From Candidatus Paracaedibacter symbiosus (lineage in GTDB: Bacteria; Pseudomonadota; Alphaproteobacteria; Paracaedibacterales; Paracaedibacteraceae), in contig NZ_JQAK01000001.1 in assembly GCF_000757605.1 (NCBI RefSeq), positions 1,576,627-1,640,626 on the forward strand: DNA of 64,000 bases, read 5' to 3'. The notes under the pieces were generated by a model that saw nothing but the letters and a program-made list of their open reading frames with translations, did not search any database and had not been told where the DNA came from. Positions within the stretch are counted from its first letter, which is position 1. Each line of letters opens with the position of its first letter. The translations under genes and the position numbers were made by a program. Below are positions 45,945-54,192 of the stretch, in pieces.

Positions 45945-47751
45945 ATGAAAATACCAATAAAAATCTTAATTTCCTTTCTCTCTGTTGCACCAATGACGAC
46001 CATGGCTATGGAAGTGGATGATACAACGCCTCCCCAGGGCACCAAAAAGGCCCTATAGTTCGATAAAGATAGAAAAAGAGGAAGAAGGATCTCAAGAGCA
46101 TAAAAGGCAAAGAACCCAAGCGTATGAAATCATGGCTGCACTTGACGAAAAAGAACAACATGGCGAGGAATACAAAGAGAAATATAAGGGCAGCGAAAAA
46201 TATAATAAAATTGCCCAATATAGGGAAAACCTAGATTCTTTAAAAAAATTTACGCCAGAAATTAGAAAATTAATTCTGGGGGACGACCATGAAAACAGAT
46301 TAAGCGATCTGGAAGCTTTGTTTAACCAGTTGGTAGAAAAATATTATTGTAATTTCTTTGCCCAGCCCACTTCTCAGGATGATAACAGCAAAGTATATCT
46401 TTCCGATGAACCTAAAGACTTAATCCTTTCTTATTGTTCGATGCAAGATTTGGCAAATTTGCTGCTTGCTTCCCATGAAACAAGAGATGCTGTCTACAGT
46501 CTTGTACCGGTTTTCAAAGAAATAGTAAAGTGTGGGCAGTATAAAAATATGGATGAGTTTTTGAGTGACTTTCGTGATGGTCGTCCCCGTGCTCATGCAG
46601 CTATCGGAATTACACAATACAAGACACAATACAAGCGTTCTAACAGAGAATCGCGTCCTCCTCGGAATAAGTGGTTAGATCCAGCTTTTAAGGCATATGA
46701 TCTGTCAGCTGTTTCTTTTGTCTTTCAAAAACACTTATTTATGAATGCCGAGAAATGCCAGGATAACATATACGAGAATTTTAAAATAATAAAAGAAGTT
46801 TATAAGAAACAGAAAGTAGGCACTGATTTATCCTTAGATAAGAATGTAGCCCATTATTTAGACGAGCGACTTGAGGCACGTAAATCAAAAAAGGAAGTTT
46901 TAAAAGTTCTTGATATATTAACAACAAGCTTGTCTGGGTCTATAGAGGCAAACCTTATCCTTTATGAAGCGCATCTTACTGGAATAACCACTAGTCAGGG
47001 AAAGAAATTATCCGTATTGCCTATAAATCTAGATAAAGCATATGAATATTATAATAAGGCAAACGAAATAGCAAGCACTTTACCAAGTTTTCAAAGAGGT
47101 ACGGCTTGCTATGGAATAGGATTGTGGAGACTTATTAAGGGGAGTCTGTCTACCTATGACGGAGATATTTTAGCACCAGGTCCTGCTTTAACAATAATCA
47201 ATCAGCAATGGAACCAAGCAATGGACGCCTGGACTGAAGCAGAAGAAGGAAACCGTCAAAAAGCAGTTGCTCATTTTAAAAAATTTCTTATGGAAAGCCC
47301 CCTTTTTCCTAGGGTCAACTGCACATTAAAATGCTCTTCCTCTCAGCCCACATTCTTTTCAACAACGGAATATTACGATTACAGAAGAATATTAAAGGGA
47401 AAGGAAAGGATAGCTTTCAATTTTTTAAAAGAATTATATGAAAAAGATAAAGAAGGTGATGACCAGCTAAAACCTTATGACGAAGATATTAACATGTACT
47501 TAAGAATGGCAAGATACTATTATTTTTGGGCTGGATATGATGCATCAAATCCATTAAATGAGGACGCTAATAACGCAACTTTCCTTTTCAACCGTGCAAT
47601 TATGATACATTTAAAAAATTGTGATGAAGAGACGAGAGATAAGTTTACAAAGCAACTTAATGCCATTTCACAAGGAGGATTAATTTGGATAGGAACACTT
47701 GACGCATATGAGCATGTTCTTAAACAGCTCGGATTAGGGGACCCTACCTAA
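45945..47751 (+). pseudogene. Secreted protein with F-box-like segment, frameshifted after the signal peptide
   Basis: The frame from the ATG at 45945 has a signal peptide (MKIPIKILISFLSVAPMTTM) and then AMEVDDTTPPQG, but stops at 46058. The body continues from about 46045 in another frame (PKRPYSSIKIEKEEEG) to 47751. Removing one A from the A5 run at 46044-46048 joins them into one protein of about 600 residues. A basic KRQRT motif lies near residue 30 of the body. VYLSDEPKDLILSYCSMQDL, then ANLLLASHETRDAVYSLV (about residues 127-162) resembles an F-box, which in eukaryotes binds Skp1 of ubiquitin ligases. The rest is helical, with repeat-like segments near YNKANEIA and FNRAIMIH. An effector role is inference. 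Confidence 0.6.
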
Positions 47752-47785
47752 TATAACGCCGAACCTTGTTGAATAATTTGGTCTT

Positions 47786-47807
47786 CCCCCCCCCCCCCAA
47801 AAAAAAA
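47786..47807 (+). repeat. Homopolymer tract C13 followed by A9
   Basis: Thirteen C directly followed by nine A, between the end of the F-box-like protein gene and the IS3 remnant. Nothing else in the window has a tract this long. It is non-coding and about 63-85 bases upstream of OrfA. Confidence 0.9.
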
Positions 47808-47870
47808 CCTGGACCAGGGATTTGAGAAAATTCTCAATATAATAGCAACAAAGGATAAGGAGAATTTTCG

Positions 47871-48095
47871 ATGAAGAAGACATTTACAGAAGAACAAATA
47901 GCCTTAGCTTTACATCAAACGGAACGAACAAGCGTTGAAGATGTAACAAGGCATTTAGGCATTTCCCAAGCCACGTTTTATAGGTGGAAAAGTAAATATG
48001 GAGGGTTATTGCCTTCTGAAGTGAAGCGCCTAAAGTTAATTGAAGAAGAGAACCGTAAATTGAAGCAACTTGTAGCCGAACTTAGCCCTAGATAA
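47871..48095 (+). CDS. IS3-family transposase OrfA, shortened
   Basis: 74 residues: an N-terminal helix-turn-helix (residues about 6-45) and a leucine-heptad tail (LKLIEEENRKLKQLVAEL) for dimerisation. It ends at a premature TAA because of a one-base insertion. GGATAAGGAGA is a good ribosome site, so a peptide may still be made. On its own it cannot transpose DNA. Confidence 0.75.
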   Translation: MKKTFTEEQIALALHQTERTSVEDVTRHLGISQATFYRWKSKYGGLLPSEVKRLKLIEEENRKLKQLVAELSPR

Positions 48096-48358
48096 GAAGA
48101 TGCTTCAGGATGTGTTATCAAAAAAAGGTTAAAGCCTGCCGATCAGCGGATTATTGTCAATGAGCTGGCAGAGCTTTATGGAGTAAGCTGTAGGCGAATA
48201 TGCCGTGTTTTCGTATTTCAGCGTTCCGTTTACTACTATCAATCTCGCCGAGATCAGCAGGCTGTATTAAAGCAAAAGATAAGGGATATTGCTTATAGCC
48301 GTGTGCATTATGGCTATCGTCGTATTCATGTAACCCTACAAAGAGAAGGATGGCAAAT
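47871..48358 (+). mobile_element. IS3-family remnant (OrfA and N-terminal OrfB)
   Basis: OrfA (47871-48095) reads MKKTFTEEQIALALHQTE, then VTRHLGISQATFYRWKSKYGGL, the helix-turn-helix of IS3-family OrfA. It stops early because of an extra C in a CCC (near 48083-48085). In the corrected frame the usual DKKMLQDVLSKKG end follows. OrfB begins in the next frame at about 48132 (KPADQRIIVNELAELYGV, RSVYYYQSRRD, HYGYRRIHVTLQREGW) and is cut at about 48358, where a serine-recombinase fragment begins. The catalytic DDE core is missing, so the element is dead. No terminal inverted repeat is clear. Confidence 0.85.
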
Positions 48359-48450
48359 CAACCACTTGAGCAGCTGCGGGAAGGCGATACATTTGTGGCT
48401 TGGAAACTTGATCGTTTAGGGCGTAGTGTTAATAGTGTGAGATTCATAGA
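48359..48450 (+). pseudogene. Fragment of a serine recombinase (resolvase middle part)
   Basis: LEQLREGDTFVAWKLDRLGRSVNSV is the strongly conserved middle of Tn3-type resolvases, with the Arg motif LDRLGRS. It is fused directly to the truncated IS3 OrfB and ends soon after. Neither the N-terminal catalytic Ser part nor the C-terminal DNA-binding helix is here. Pieces that look like those lie at 58903-59016 and 57167-57238. Confidence 0.75.
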
Positions 48451-48550
48451 CATGGTTTCAATATTTTATACCCCTTATGATAAAGGAGTGGTGCCTTCCT
48501 ATAATGAATTTTTAGACGATATTAAGAGAGAGCTAACTAATTATGAATAA

Positions 48551-49145
48551 AGATTACCGTATGAGAGCTTAATAGTTGATTAGTGTTATACTCTCCAGCG
48601 ATTAGGTAATTTAGATCTTGTTGCCCCCACCCATTGCAGTGGTTTTTTTTCTCCCCCTTCCGTCTCATTCTTAACAAGTGCACGTCCAGCCTAAACGCTG
48701 ATCTGGAATTCGAATACATAGTTGCTGCATGGCAGCTTCATTTTTTGATCTTATAAATCTCTAGCCAAAGATATTCATGTTAAGGCTGGTTGTGATGCTC
48801 TAAGGTGTTTAATTTGAAAAAGATTATGTGATGCTGCTGCCTGCTTGCTATGATTATTTGTCATATTGAATAGGGCATATTGACATACCAAAAATAGTGA
48901 CTATCTATTTGGTAACTGGTCAAAAATTATAATCACTATTTATATCTGTAATAAAAAATAAAATAGCAAATTACCATTTTGAAAAAATTTAACATTCTTT
49001 TTCAACAAAAAGAGTGAGGGGATTTTTATGCGAATTGGGGGTTTAAAATAAAATTTATATTGAAGCTAGCTGCTTAGGGAAATCCTATTAAAGCCAGTAT
49101 TTAGTTTTTTGATTTATAAAGATCAAAATTTATAGGAGAACTGCA
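48551..49145. other. 600-base gap upstream of the LysR gene
   Basis: No gene is recognised. Visible items are a short hairpin GCTGC/GCAGC followed by TTTTTT (48723-48746), which may be a weak terminator, and an inverted repeat TACCAAA/TTTGGTA (48886-48892 and 48908-48914, 15 bases between). The latter could be a LysR-type operator. The region is AT-rich, and the ribosome site AGGAG for the LysR gene lies near 49134. Confidence 0.4.
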
Positions 49146-50063
49146 TTGTATGCCTCGTCACCTGATTTCCCACATTGGAATAAACTAAGGATATTTTATT
49201 ACGTAGCCTACTTTAAAAGCTTTACAAAAGCAGGCCGTCATTTGATGGTTTATCAATCTGCTGTTAGCAGAAGCATAAGGGACCTGGAGAAGACTCTGGA
49301 TGATCAATTGTTTTTTCGTGATGGTAGAGAGATTAGCTTAACCCCTAAAGGGGAAGAGATTTTCAGCGTTGTCGAAAAAGTTTTTAGGGAAATTGCTCCC
49401 CTACAATTTCTTTTGCAGCAATCAAATGAGGACATAGATGGACACTTGAAAGTAGTAAGTATTTCTAACTTCATATCCATGTATTTATCTTCTCAACTTT
49501 GTTATTTCATGAAAGGTTTCCCGAAACTCAAAATTATTCTTGAAGAAGCCAATAATGGGATAGATTTGGCTCTTTCTGGCGAAAATATACTTATCCATCC
49601 ATATATAGAAAACAGGCCTGATTTAGTTCATCATTATATTACCCGTCTTGAATACAAGCTTTATGCAAGCCCTGAATACTTGAGCAGGTATAGCAAGCCA
49701 GAAACAGTGGAAGATTTGGATAATCATTCATTAATAGAGGTAGAGGATTATGGAAACATCCTAGTAGACACCAATTGGCATTTAAAAATAGGGACTACAT
49801 TAGAAAATGGTAGAGAGGCTTCCTTACAGATAAATTCACTCCTAGGAGGACTAAAGCTTGCAGAGGAGGGGGTGGGGATTATTTCCGCACCTTCGGATTA
49901 TACCGGCTTCAAGACTAGAAATTTAAGGCAAGTTCTGCCCGATGTTCCTGGTCCAGTGATGAAAATATATTATATTTTTCCTGAAGAACTAAAGGAAGTA
50001 AAGAGCGTTCGAGCATTTGGAGACTATTTAAAAAAGATCTTTAAAGAGCAAGATATATTTTAG
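49146..50063 (+). CDS. LysR-type transcriptional regulator
   Basis: A 305-residue LysR protein. The winged helix-turn-helix is RIFYYVAYFKSFTKAGRHLMVYQSAVSRSIRDLEKTLDDQLFFRDGREISLTPKGEEIF (about residues 15-75). The periplasmic-binding-like effector domain follows (VVSISNFISMYLSSQLCYFMKGFPKLKI, and VGIISAPSDY near the end). The start is TTG at 49146: AGGAG sits about 7 bases before it, and the nearby ATG at 49150 is out of frame. The inducer and targets are unknown. The next gene on the same strand, a response regulator, starts 120 bases downstream, so both may serve one pathway. Confidence 0.88.
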   Translation: MYASSPDFPHWNKLRIFYYVAYFKSFTKAGRHLMVYQSAVSRSIRDLEKTLDDQLFFRDGREISLTPKGEEIFSVVEKVFREIAPLQFLLQQSNEDIDGHLKVVSISNFISMYLSSQLCYFMKGFPKLKIILEEANNGIDLALSGENILIHPYIENRPDLVHHYITRLEYKLYASPEYLSRYSKPETVEDLDNHSLIEVEDYGNILVDTNWHLKIGTTLENGREASLQINSLLGGLKLAEEGVGIISAPSDYTGFKTRNLRQVLPDVPGPVMKIYYIFPEELKEVKSVRAFGDYLKKIFKEQDIF

Positions 50064-50183
50064 ATAATATGCTTTTCTGGAGAGTTATATTTAATTGGAA
50101 GTGATTTTTTCTACTAAATCTATTATTTGTTAATTATTTTATGTAAAACTAGAATTATATGCGTGAGGAATGGAAGAAAAAAA

Positions 50184-51161
50184 ATGAAATCTCTTTTATG
50201 CTGTTATTATCCTACGAAAGTTATCTTTGTTGATGACAGTACATTGCTGCTAGAGAGCTTGGTGCCTATCCTTGATGAGAATGTAGCAAGCTATGATTAT
50301 TTTGATAGTCCTGAAGCAGCGTTAGAGCTGATTAATAATTCGGAATCAAGCTTTTCTATTCAGGATCGTAAAATCGATGAGATTTACAAAACTATTTATA
50401 ATCCTAGACGCTATGAAGAAATATCCACAGTCATTGTCGACTATGAGATGCCAAGCATGAAAGGTTTGGAGTTCTGCGAAAATTTGCAAAATCCATATAT
50501 TCGCAAAATTTTATATACAGGAGCAGCAGATGAAAGCTTGGCAATAACAGCTTTTAATAAAGGTATTATTGATGGATATATTCCAAAGAATCACCCTGAT
50601 CCATCTGCAGCCATTAATGATTTTGTGAAAGAAAGTCAGCTAAAATACTTTAGATCTCTTACAGATGTATCAGTTGAAGCTATTTTGCGAGAGTATTCTG
50701 CTGAAAATCCAGGAGATACAGCTTTTTACGATCCTGCATTTATTGATTATTTTGATGAATTAGTAAAAAAGCATAATTTTTGCGAATATTACTTAAATGA
50801 AATTTTTGGCAGCTTTGTTTTTCTTTCGCCAAAAGGTAAGCCAAGTGCTTTATTTACATACCCAGAAGAAATCTTCGAAAGAATGCAATTAGAATTCCAA
50901 GGTATCCTTGAAGATAAAATGACTTCGACAAAACAGATATCTTCTTCTTTAATTAAAGATTTAGAAGAAAAACGAAAGATGGTTTGCTTGCCTTTCTGTG
51001 GAGGCGAAATGCACCCAGAGCCTGAAAAATGGGAGAAGTATGCCTATCCTGTTCAAGAAGTGAAAGGAAATCAAACGTATTATGTAGCCTATGTTCCTGA
51101 TGCAGATTATGTAACCCATTCCGAAGTCCTTTCTTTTGAGAAATATAGTCGGAGTAGATGA
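50184..51161 (+). CDS. Response regulator of the LqsR-like type (REC plus unusual C-terminal domain)
   Basis: From the ATG at 50184 (GGAAG site upstream), 325 residues. The receiver domain starts CCYYPTKVIFVDDSTLLLESL (acid pocket VDD). VIVDYEMPSMKGLEFCENL has the phosphoacceptor Asp at residue 86, ILYTGAAD the Thr step, and GYIPKN the conserved Lys. An insertion of about 30 residues with IYKTIYNPRRYEEI precedes the Asp, typical of the regulators paired with CqsS/LqsS-type kinases in Legionella and relatives (motif memory). The second half (180-325) has no DNA-binding motif that I can see, so output may be protein-protein. It converges on the kinase gene, separated by a hairpin. Confidence 0.75.
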   Translation: MKSLLCCYYPTKVIFVDDSTLLLESLVPILDENVASYDYFDSPEAALELINNSESSFSIQDRKIDEIYKTIYNPRRYEEISTVIVDYEMPSMKGLEFCENLQNPYIRKILYTGAADESLAITAFNKGIIDGYIPKNHPDPSAAINDFVKESQLKYFRSLTDVSVEAILREYSAENPGDTAFYDPAFIDYFDELVKKHNFCEYYLNEIFGSFVFLSPKGKPSALFTYPEEIFERMQLEFQGILEDKMTSTKQISSSLIKDLEEKRKMVCLPFCGGEMHPEPEKWEKYAYPVQEVKGNQTYYVAYVPDADYVTHSEVLSFEKYSRSR

Positions 51162-51168
51162 AAGAAGA

Positions 51169-51195
51169 GGGGGGCTAACGGCCCCCTGGTTTCTT
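51169..51195. terminator. Hairpin between response regulator and kinase genes
   Basis: GGGGGC (51170-51175) pairs with GCCCCC (51181-51186) around TAACG. T-rich tracts follow on both strands (TGGTTTCTTT on plus, CTCTTCTTTC on minus). It probably works in both directions between the convergent genes. Confidence 0.6.
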
Positions 51196-51221
51196 TAACC
51201 CAAAAGAAGAATAATTATCAG

Positions 51222-52498
51222 CTATTTAAGGACTGGGAATATTAAAGTAAATTGAGTAAATTCACCTTCTATAGAGTCGCAAGTAATGTCGCCGCCTAGG
51301 TGTTGCATCACCATTTTACAAAAGGCAAGTCCAACCCCTGTTCCATGGTCAGTACGGCTATAAAATTGGTTAAAGACATAAGGCAGGCTTTCTTTGGAGA
51401 TGCCTTTACCGGTATCTTTAAAGTATAATTTATTGACCTGTTCTCCCTTTTCTGTCCATATCACAATTTTCCCTTTTCGGACGGCTTTAATATAATGAAG
51501 GGAGTTCTTAAGCAAGTTGAAAAAGACATGCTTTAGCAGATGAGAATTTGCCATAATTTCAAAGTCATCAGCAATATCAAGTGAAATCAAAGTTTTCTCT
51601 CGTTTTGTTAACGCATAGGCATCAAGCGCATTCTTTACACAATCTAATATAGAATGTTTCTCAAGTACAGCTTCTGATGGGTTTTCTCGTAAATTCATCA
51701 ATAACATATCAATGACGATAAAAGCGCTTTTTGTTACGGCTTCTAGTTCTGTGGGGGTATCTTCAAGGTATTGTAATTGGTTTTTATGAACATAGGTTAC
51801 GCTCTCATCTTTATCTTGCGTCGTTTGTTGAGTGTTTATAAGTATTGGTAGATTGATTTTCAGTCCATCAGCTAAATGGGAAATTGCAGCTAAAGGAGTC
51901 CGCATCTCATGTGCTATGGCTGCTGCCTGCATTTTGAGGGATTGTTGCTTGATTTTTTGAACCACACTATTCCTAATAACAAATAGCTTACCAAATATAA
52001 TTATAGAGCTATAGGTTATCAATACAGGTTGGATACGATCTAAGGGATAAAATGGCTGGTCTGTTGAGAAATCATAAAATAATATTCCTAGACCAACTCC
52101 AATTGGTAGTAGAAATAATAGAGAAGAAATATCAATAAAGATAATACATAGCACAAAACCAGTTAAAGAATTTAATGACCACTCATAAGAAAAATTATTC
52201 TTTAAAAGCATAAATGTAAAAAAAATGGCAAGGAATAAAGAATAGTAACATGCCAATAATATGGCAAAAATCTTAAAATCTTTGTAGGCCAGAATTTATG
52301 AAACAGTAAAGGAATACATAAAAGATTAATAATTAGCCTAACTGTAAAACTATCATAAGTATGGTTATCAAAATAATACCATAGCAGGTAATATATAGGG
52401 TTACTTATCGTCTGAAACAACGCATAGATAAAGTAAGGATAGTTTTCATCCTTAGCTTTATCCATAATTTTTCTATCAATAGTTTTCAATAGGGTCAT
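51222..52498 (-). pseudogene. CqsS/LqsS-like membrane sensor histidine kinase, frameshifted in its third membrane segment
   Basis: Two frames together make one kinase. The first (52202-52498) has the N-terminal membrane part YPYFIYALFQTISNPIYYLLWYYFDNHTYDSF with LLCIPLLFHKFWPTKILRFLPYYWH, like the sensory domain of CqsS and LqsS, receptors of alpha-hydroxyketone autoinducers. The second (51222-52256) continues FTFMLLKNNFSYEW, more membrane segments, the H-box AAIAHEMRTPLAAI (phosphoacceptor His), and the ATPase with NLLKNSLHYI, KDTGKGIS and GTGVGLAF. The break is at a T8 run (minus strand, near 52222-52229): one more T gives LPFFFTFMLL. Without it the kinase half could only start at MACYY. 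The 5' end overlaps the methyltransferase gene by 23 bases. Confidence 0.8.
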
Positions 52499-53387
52499 TT
52501 TTAATAATAATAAAATGTTGGAACATTTCCATTTTATATGTATCTTCTCCTAACAAATAGTTACTCTTTATATATTTTTCTAAATCATTTTGAACTGCTT
52601 CTCCTTTAAGGTCATGAAGATGTAACCCACAAATATGAAGCATGGTTGTTAAGTCTTTAGCGTAAAAGGATTCTCTTGAAGAAAAAATTTCTATTTTCTT
52701 ATTTAATTGGCTGCTTTTAAGAATAAGATCTTCAATGGGGTAAGTTTTACCCTTAAAATTATCCCCCAGCTTTTCTCTATCTAATCCGCTGTTAATTACA
52801 ATTGCTAATATTCCATTTGGTTTTAAAGAGACTAGGGCCTTTTTTACTACATCGATCCATTTTTCTTCGGGGAAATGATATATAACATGCGATAGTATAA
52901 TAAGATCAAAGTAGTTTTTAGGAAGAATAGTTTGCAAAAATGATTGATTAATTTTTTTTAAAGCAGTTTTTTTAGAAAAAAAGCTTGGTAAGATGTTTTC
53001 TAAAACTTGAGGGACTGGATCTATCAATGTTATGTCTTTAAATTTTCTCCCAACCCACTTCGTTAGCATACCGTTTCCAGGGCCTATATCCAAAAGTTTA
53101 CCATAACTTTGGAGAGAAGGGATAATCTGTTTAAGGAAGAATGTTCCTCGATTCCGAGTTTCCTCAGTTGCTTTTATGAATAAATCTACGGTTGCCAGAT
53201 AATGACTATCGGATGTGAATTTGCCAAATAGAGAAGGAAGAGGTAACTTTTTAGAAGCTTCAGAAAGGTAAGATAGTCTTTTTTCAGTAATTTCTCTTCT
53301 AATAGAAGAATAAAAATTTTCATTTAAGATTTTATAGTGGATTTGAGTTTTTTTAGAATCTTTGGATATTAAAGTATTTATTTCCAT
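52476..53387 (-). CDS. Class I SAM-dependent methyltransferase
   Basis: About 303 residues from the ATG at 53387 (AAGGG upstream); a longer start at 53405 is possible. The Rossmann motif is GKLLDIGPGNGMLTKWVGRKF, with the acidic step ITLIDPVPQV and the later motif FDLIILSHVIYHFPEEKWIDVVKKALVSLKPNGILAIV. The N-terminal 80 residues are specific (YSSIRREITEKRLSYLSE). The acceptor is unknown; the layout is like small-molecule N- or O-methyltransferases. The 3' end overlaps the sensor-kinase start by 23 bases, so the two are coupled and may work in one signalling pathway. That coupling is seen; the shared role is inferred. Confidence 0.82.
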   Translation of the reverse strand: MEINTLISKDSKKTQIHYKILNENFYSSIRREITEKRLSYLSEASKKLPLPSLFGKFTSDSHYLATVDLFIKATEETRNRGTFFLKQIIPSLQSYGKLLDIGPGNGMLTKWVGRKFKDITLIDPVPQVLENILPSFFSKKTALKKINQSFLQTILPKNYFDLIILSHVIYHFPEEKWIDVVKKALVSLKPNGILAIVINSGLDREKLGDNFKGKTYPIEDLILKSSQLNKKIEIFSSRESFYAKDLTTMLHICGLHLHDLKGEAVQNDLEKYIKSNYLLGEDTYKMEMFQHFIIIKNDPIENY

Positions 53388-53686
53388 TTCTTGTAAACCC
53401 TTCATTTTTTTATTTTTTTATTATAGGAATTCTATATCTATGTGAAACATCCAATTTTATTAAAATAAGCATCTTAAAATGAGATGACCTTATCAATAAA
53501 TGTTATACGTATTGTATTTAGGCATGGTGGTCAATAAGTATAATTTTAGATTGTTTTTTTTTCTCTTAAGGTTCAAAGCCCCGAAAAGGAACACGTTGTT
53601 TCCAAGGCAAATGTGATTGCTTTTCCTGTTGGCAGAAGAAAAGCAGCTATAAAAAATGCTATTTAGCGAGAAAGACAAATATAAAA

Positions 53687-53958
53687 ATGCCAACGAAAAC
53701 TTCCTCCATAGAAAGCCTGATAGGCAAAAAACTCAAAGAACGTCGCAAGCAATTAGGATTACCACAGCATCATGTGGCAAAAGCTCTTGTGGGGTAACAA
53801 GCCAGCAAATTCATAAATACGAAAATGGTTTAGATCGCATTCCGGCAAGCCGTCTTCTTGGTCTAGGTCAATGCCTTTCTGTTCCTATCACTTTTTTTTA
53901 TGATGGATTAGAGAAATATGAGGAGTTATGCAACGACAAAAAATATATAAAGATCTAG
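53687..53958 (+). pseudogene. XRE-family DNA-binding protein, frameshifted
   Basis: From the ATG at 53687: PTKTSSIESLIGKKLKERRK, then LGLPQHHVAKALVG and a TAA. The domain continues in the next frame as VTSQQIHKYENGLDRIPASRLLGLGQCLSVPITFFYDGL. Together they form one complete helix-turn-helix XRE domain. The break is at a GGGG run (53791-53794); five G would restore VGVTSQQ. The family is common in phage, toxin-antitoxin and quorum-type regulators. It lies at the 5' side of the methyltransferase gene, divergently oriented. Confidence 0.75.
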
Positions 53959-54186
53959 GATTTTTATTGCATTAAACAAAGAAGAATGAGAAGAAACAAC
54001 ACCATTTATGGCAGATATAGATAAAACTACATGCACCATAATTGATAGTGAGACTCCTAAAGCGCATTTTATACCAGCATTGATACCATCATTGATTGTA
54101 TTCCTGGTAATAACCGCGAAGTTTAGACCAGGAATAATAAGGATGGTACCATTAGTTAGAATAATAGAAAATATTTTAGTATACAT
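53926..54186 (-). pseudogene. Truncated LysE-family exporter
   Basis: 86 residues: TNGTILIIPGLNFAVITRNTINDGINAGIKCALGVSLSIMVHVV is the LysE signature (PGPNF-like loop, then GLxxALG). After the third membrane segment (AIKILDLYIFFVVA) it ends, whereas LysE proteins have about 200 residues. It starts 6 bases after the MFS stop, so it was the second gene of an exporter operon. The end overlaps the 3' part of the XRE frame. Confidence 0.6.
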
Positions 54187-54192
54187 TTATTT

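Noticed and set aside
45800-46021. Plus-strand 73-codon frame before the F-box-like protein
   Set aside because: It overlaps the spacer and signal-peptide region in the wrong frame. The signal peptide frame from 45945 with its ribosome site explains this stretch better.
48542-48719. Minus-strand open frame of about 60 codons after the resolvase fragment
   Set aside because: No ribosome site and no similarity; it overlaps the gap of transposon debris.
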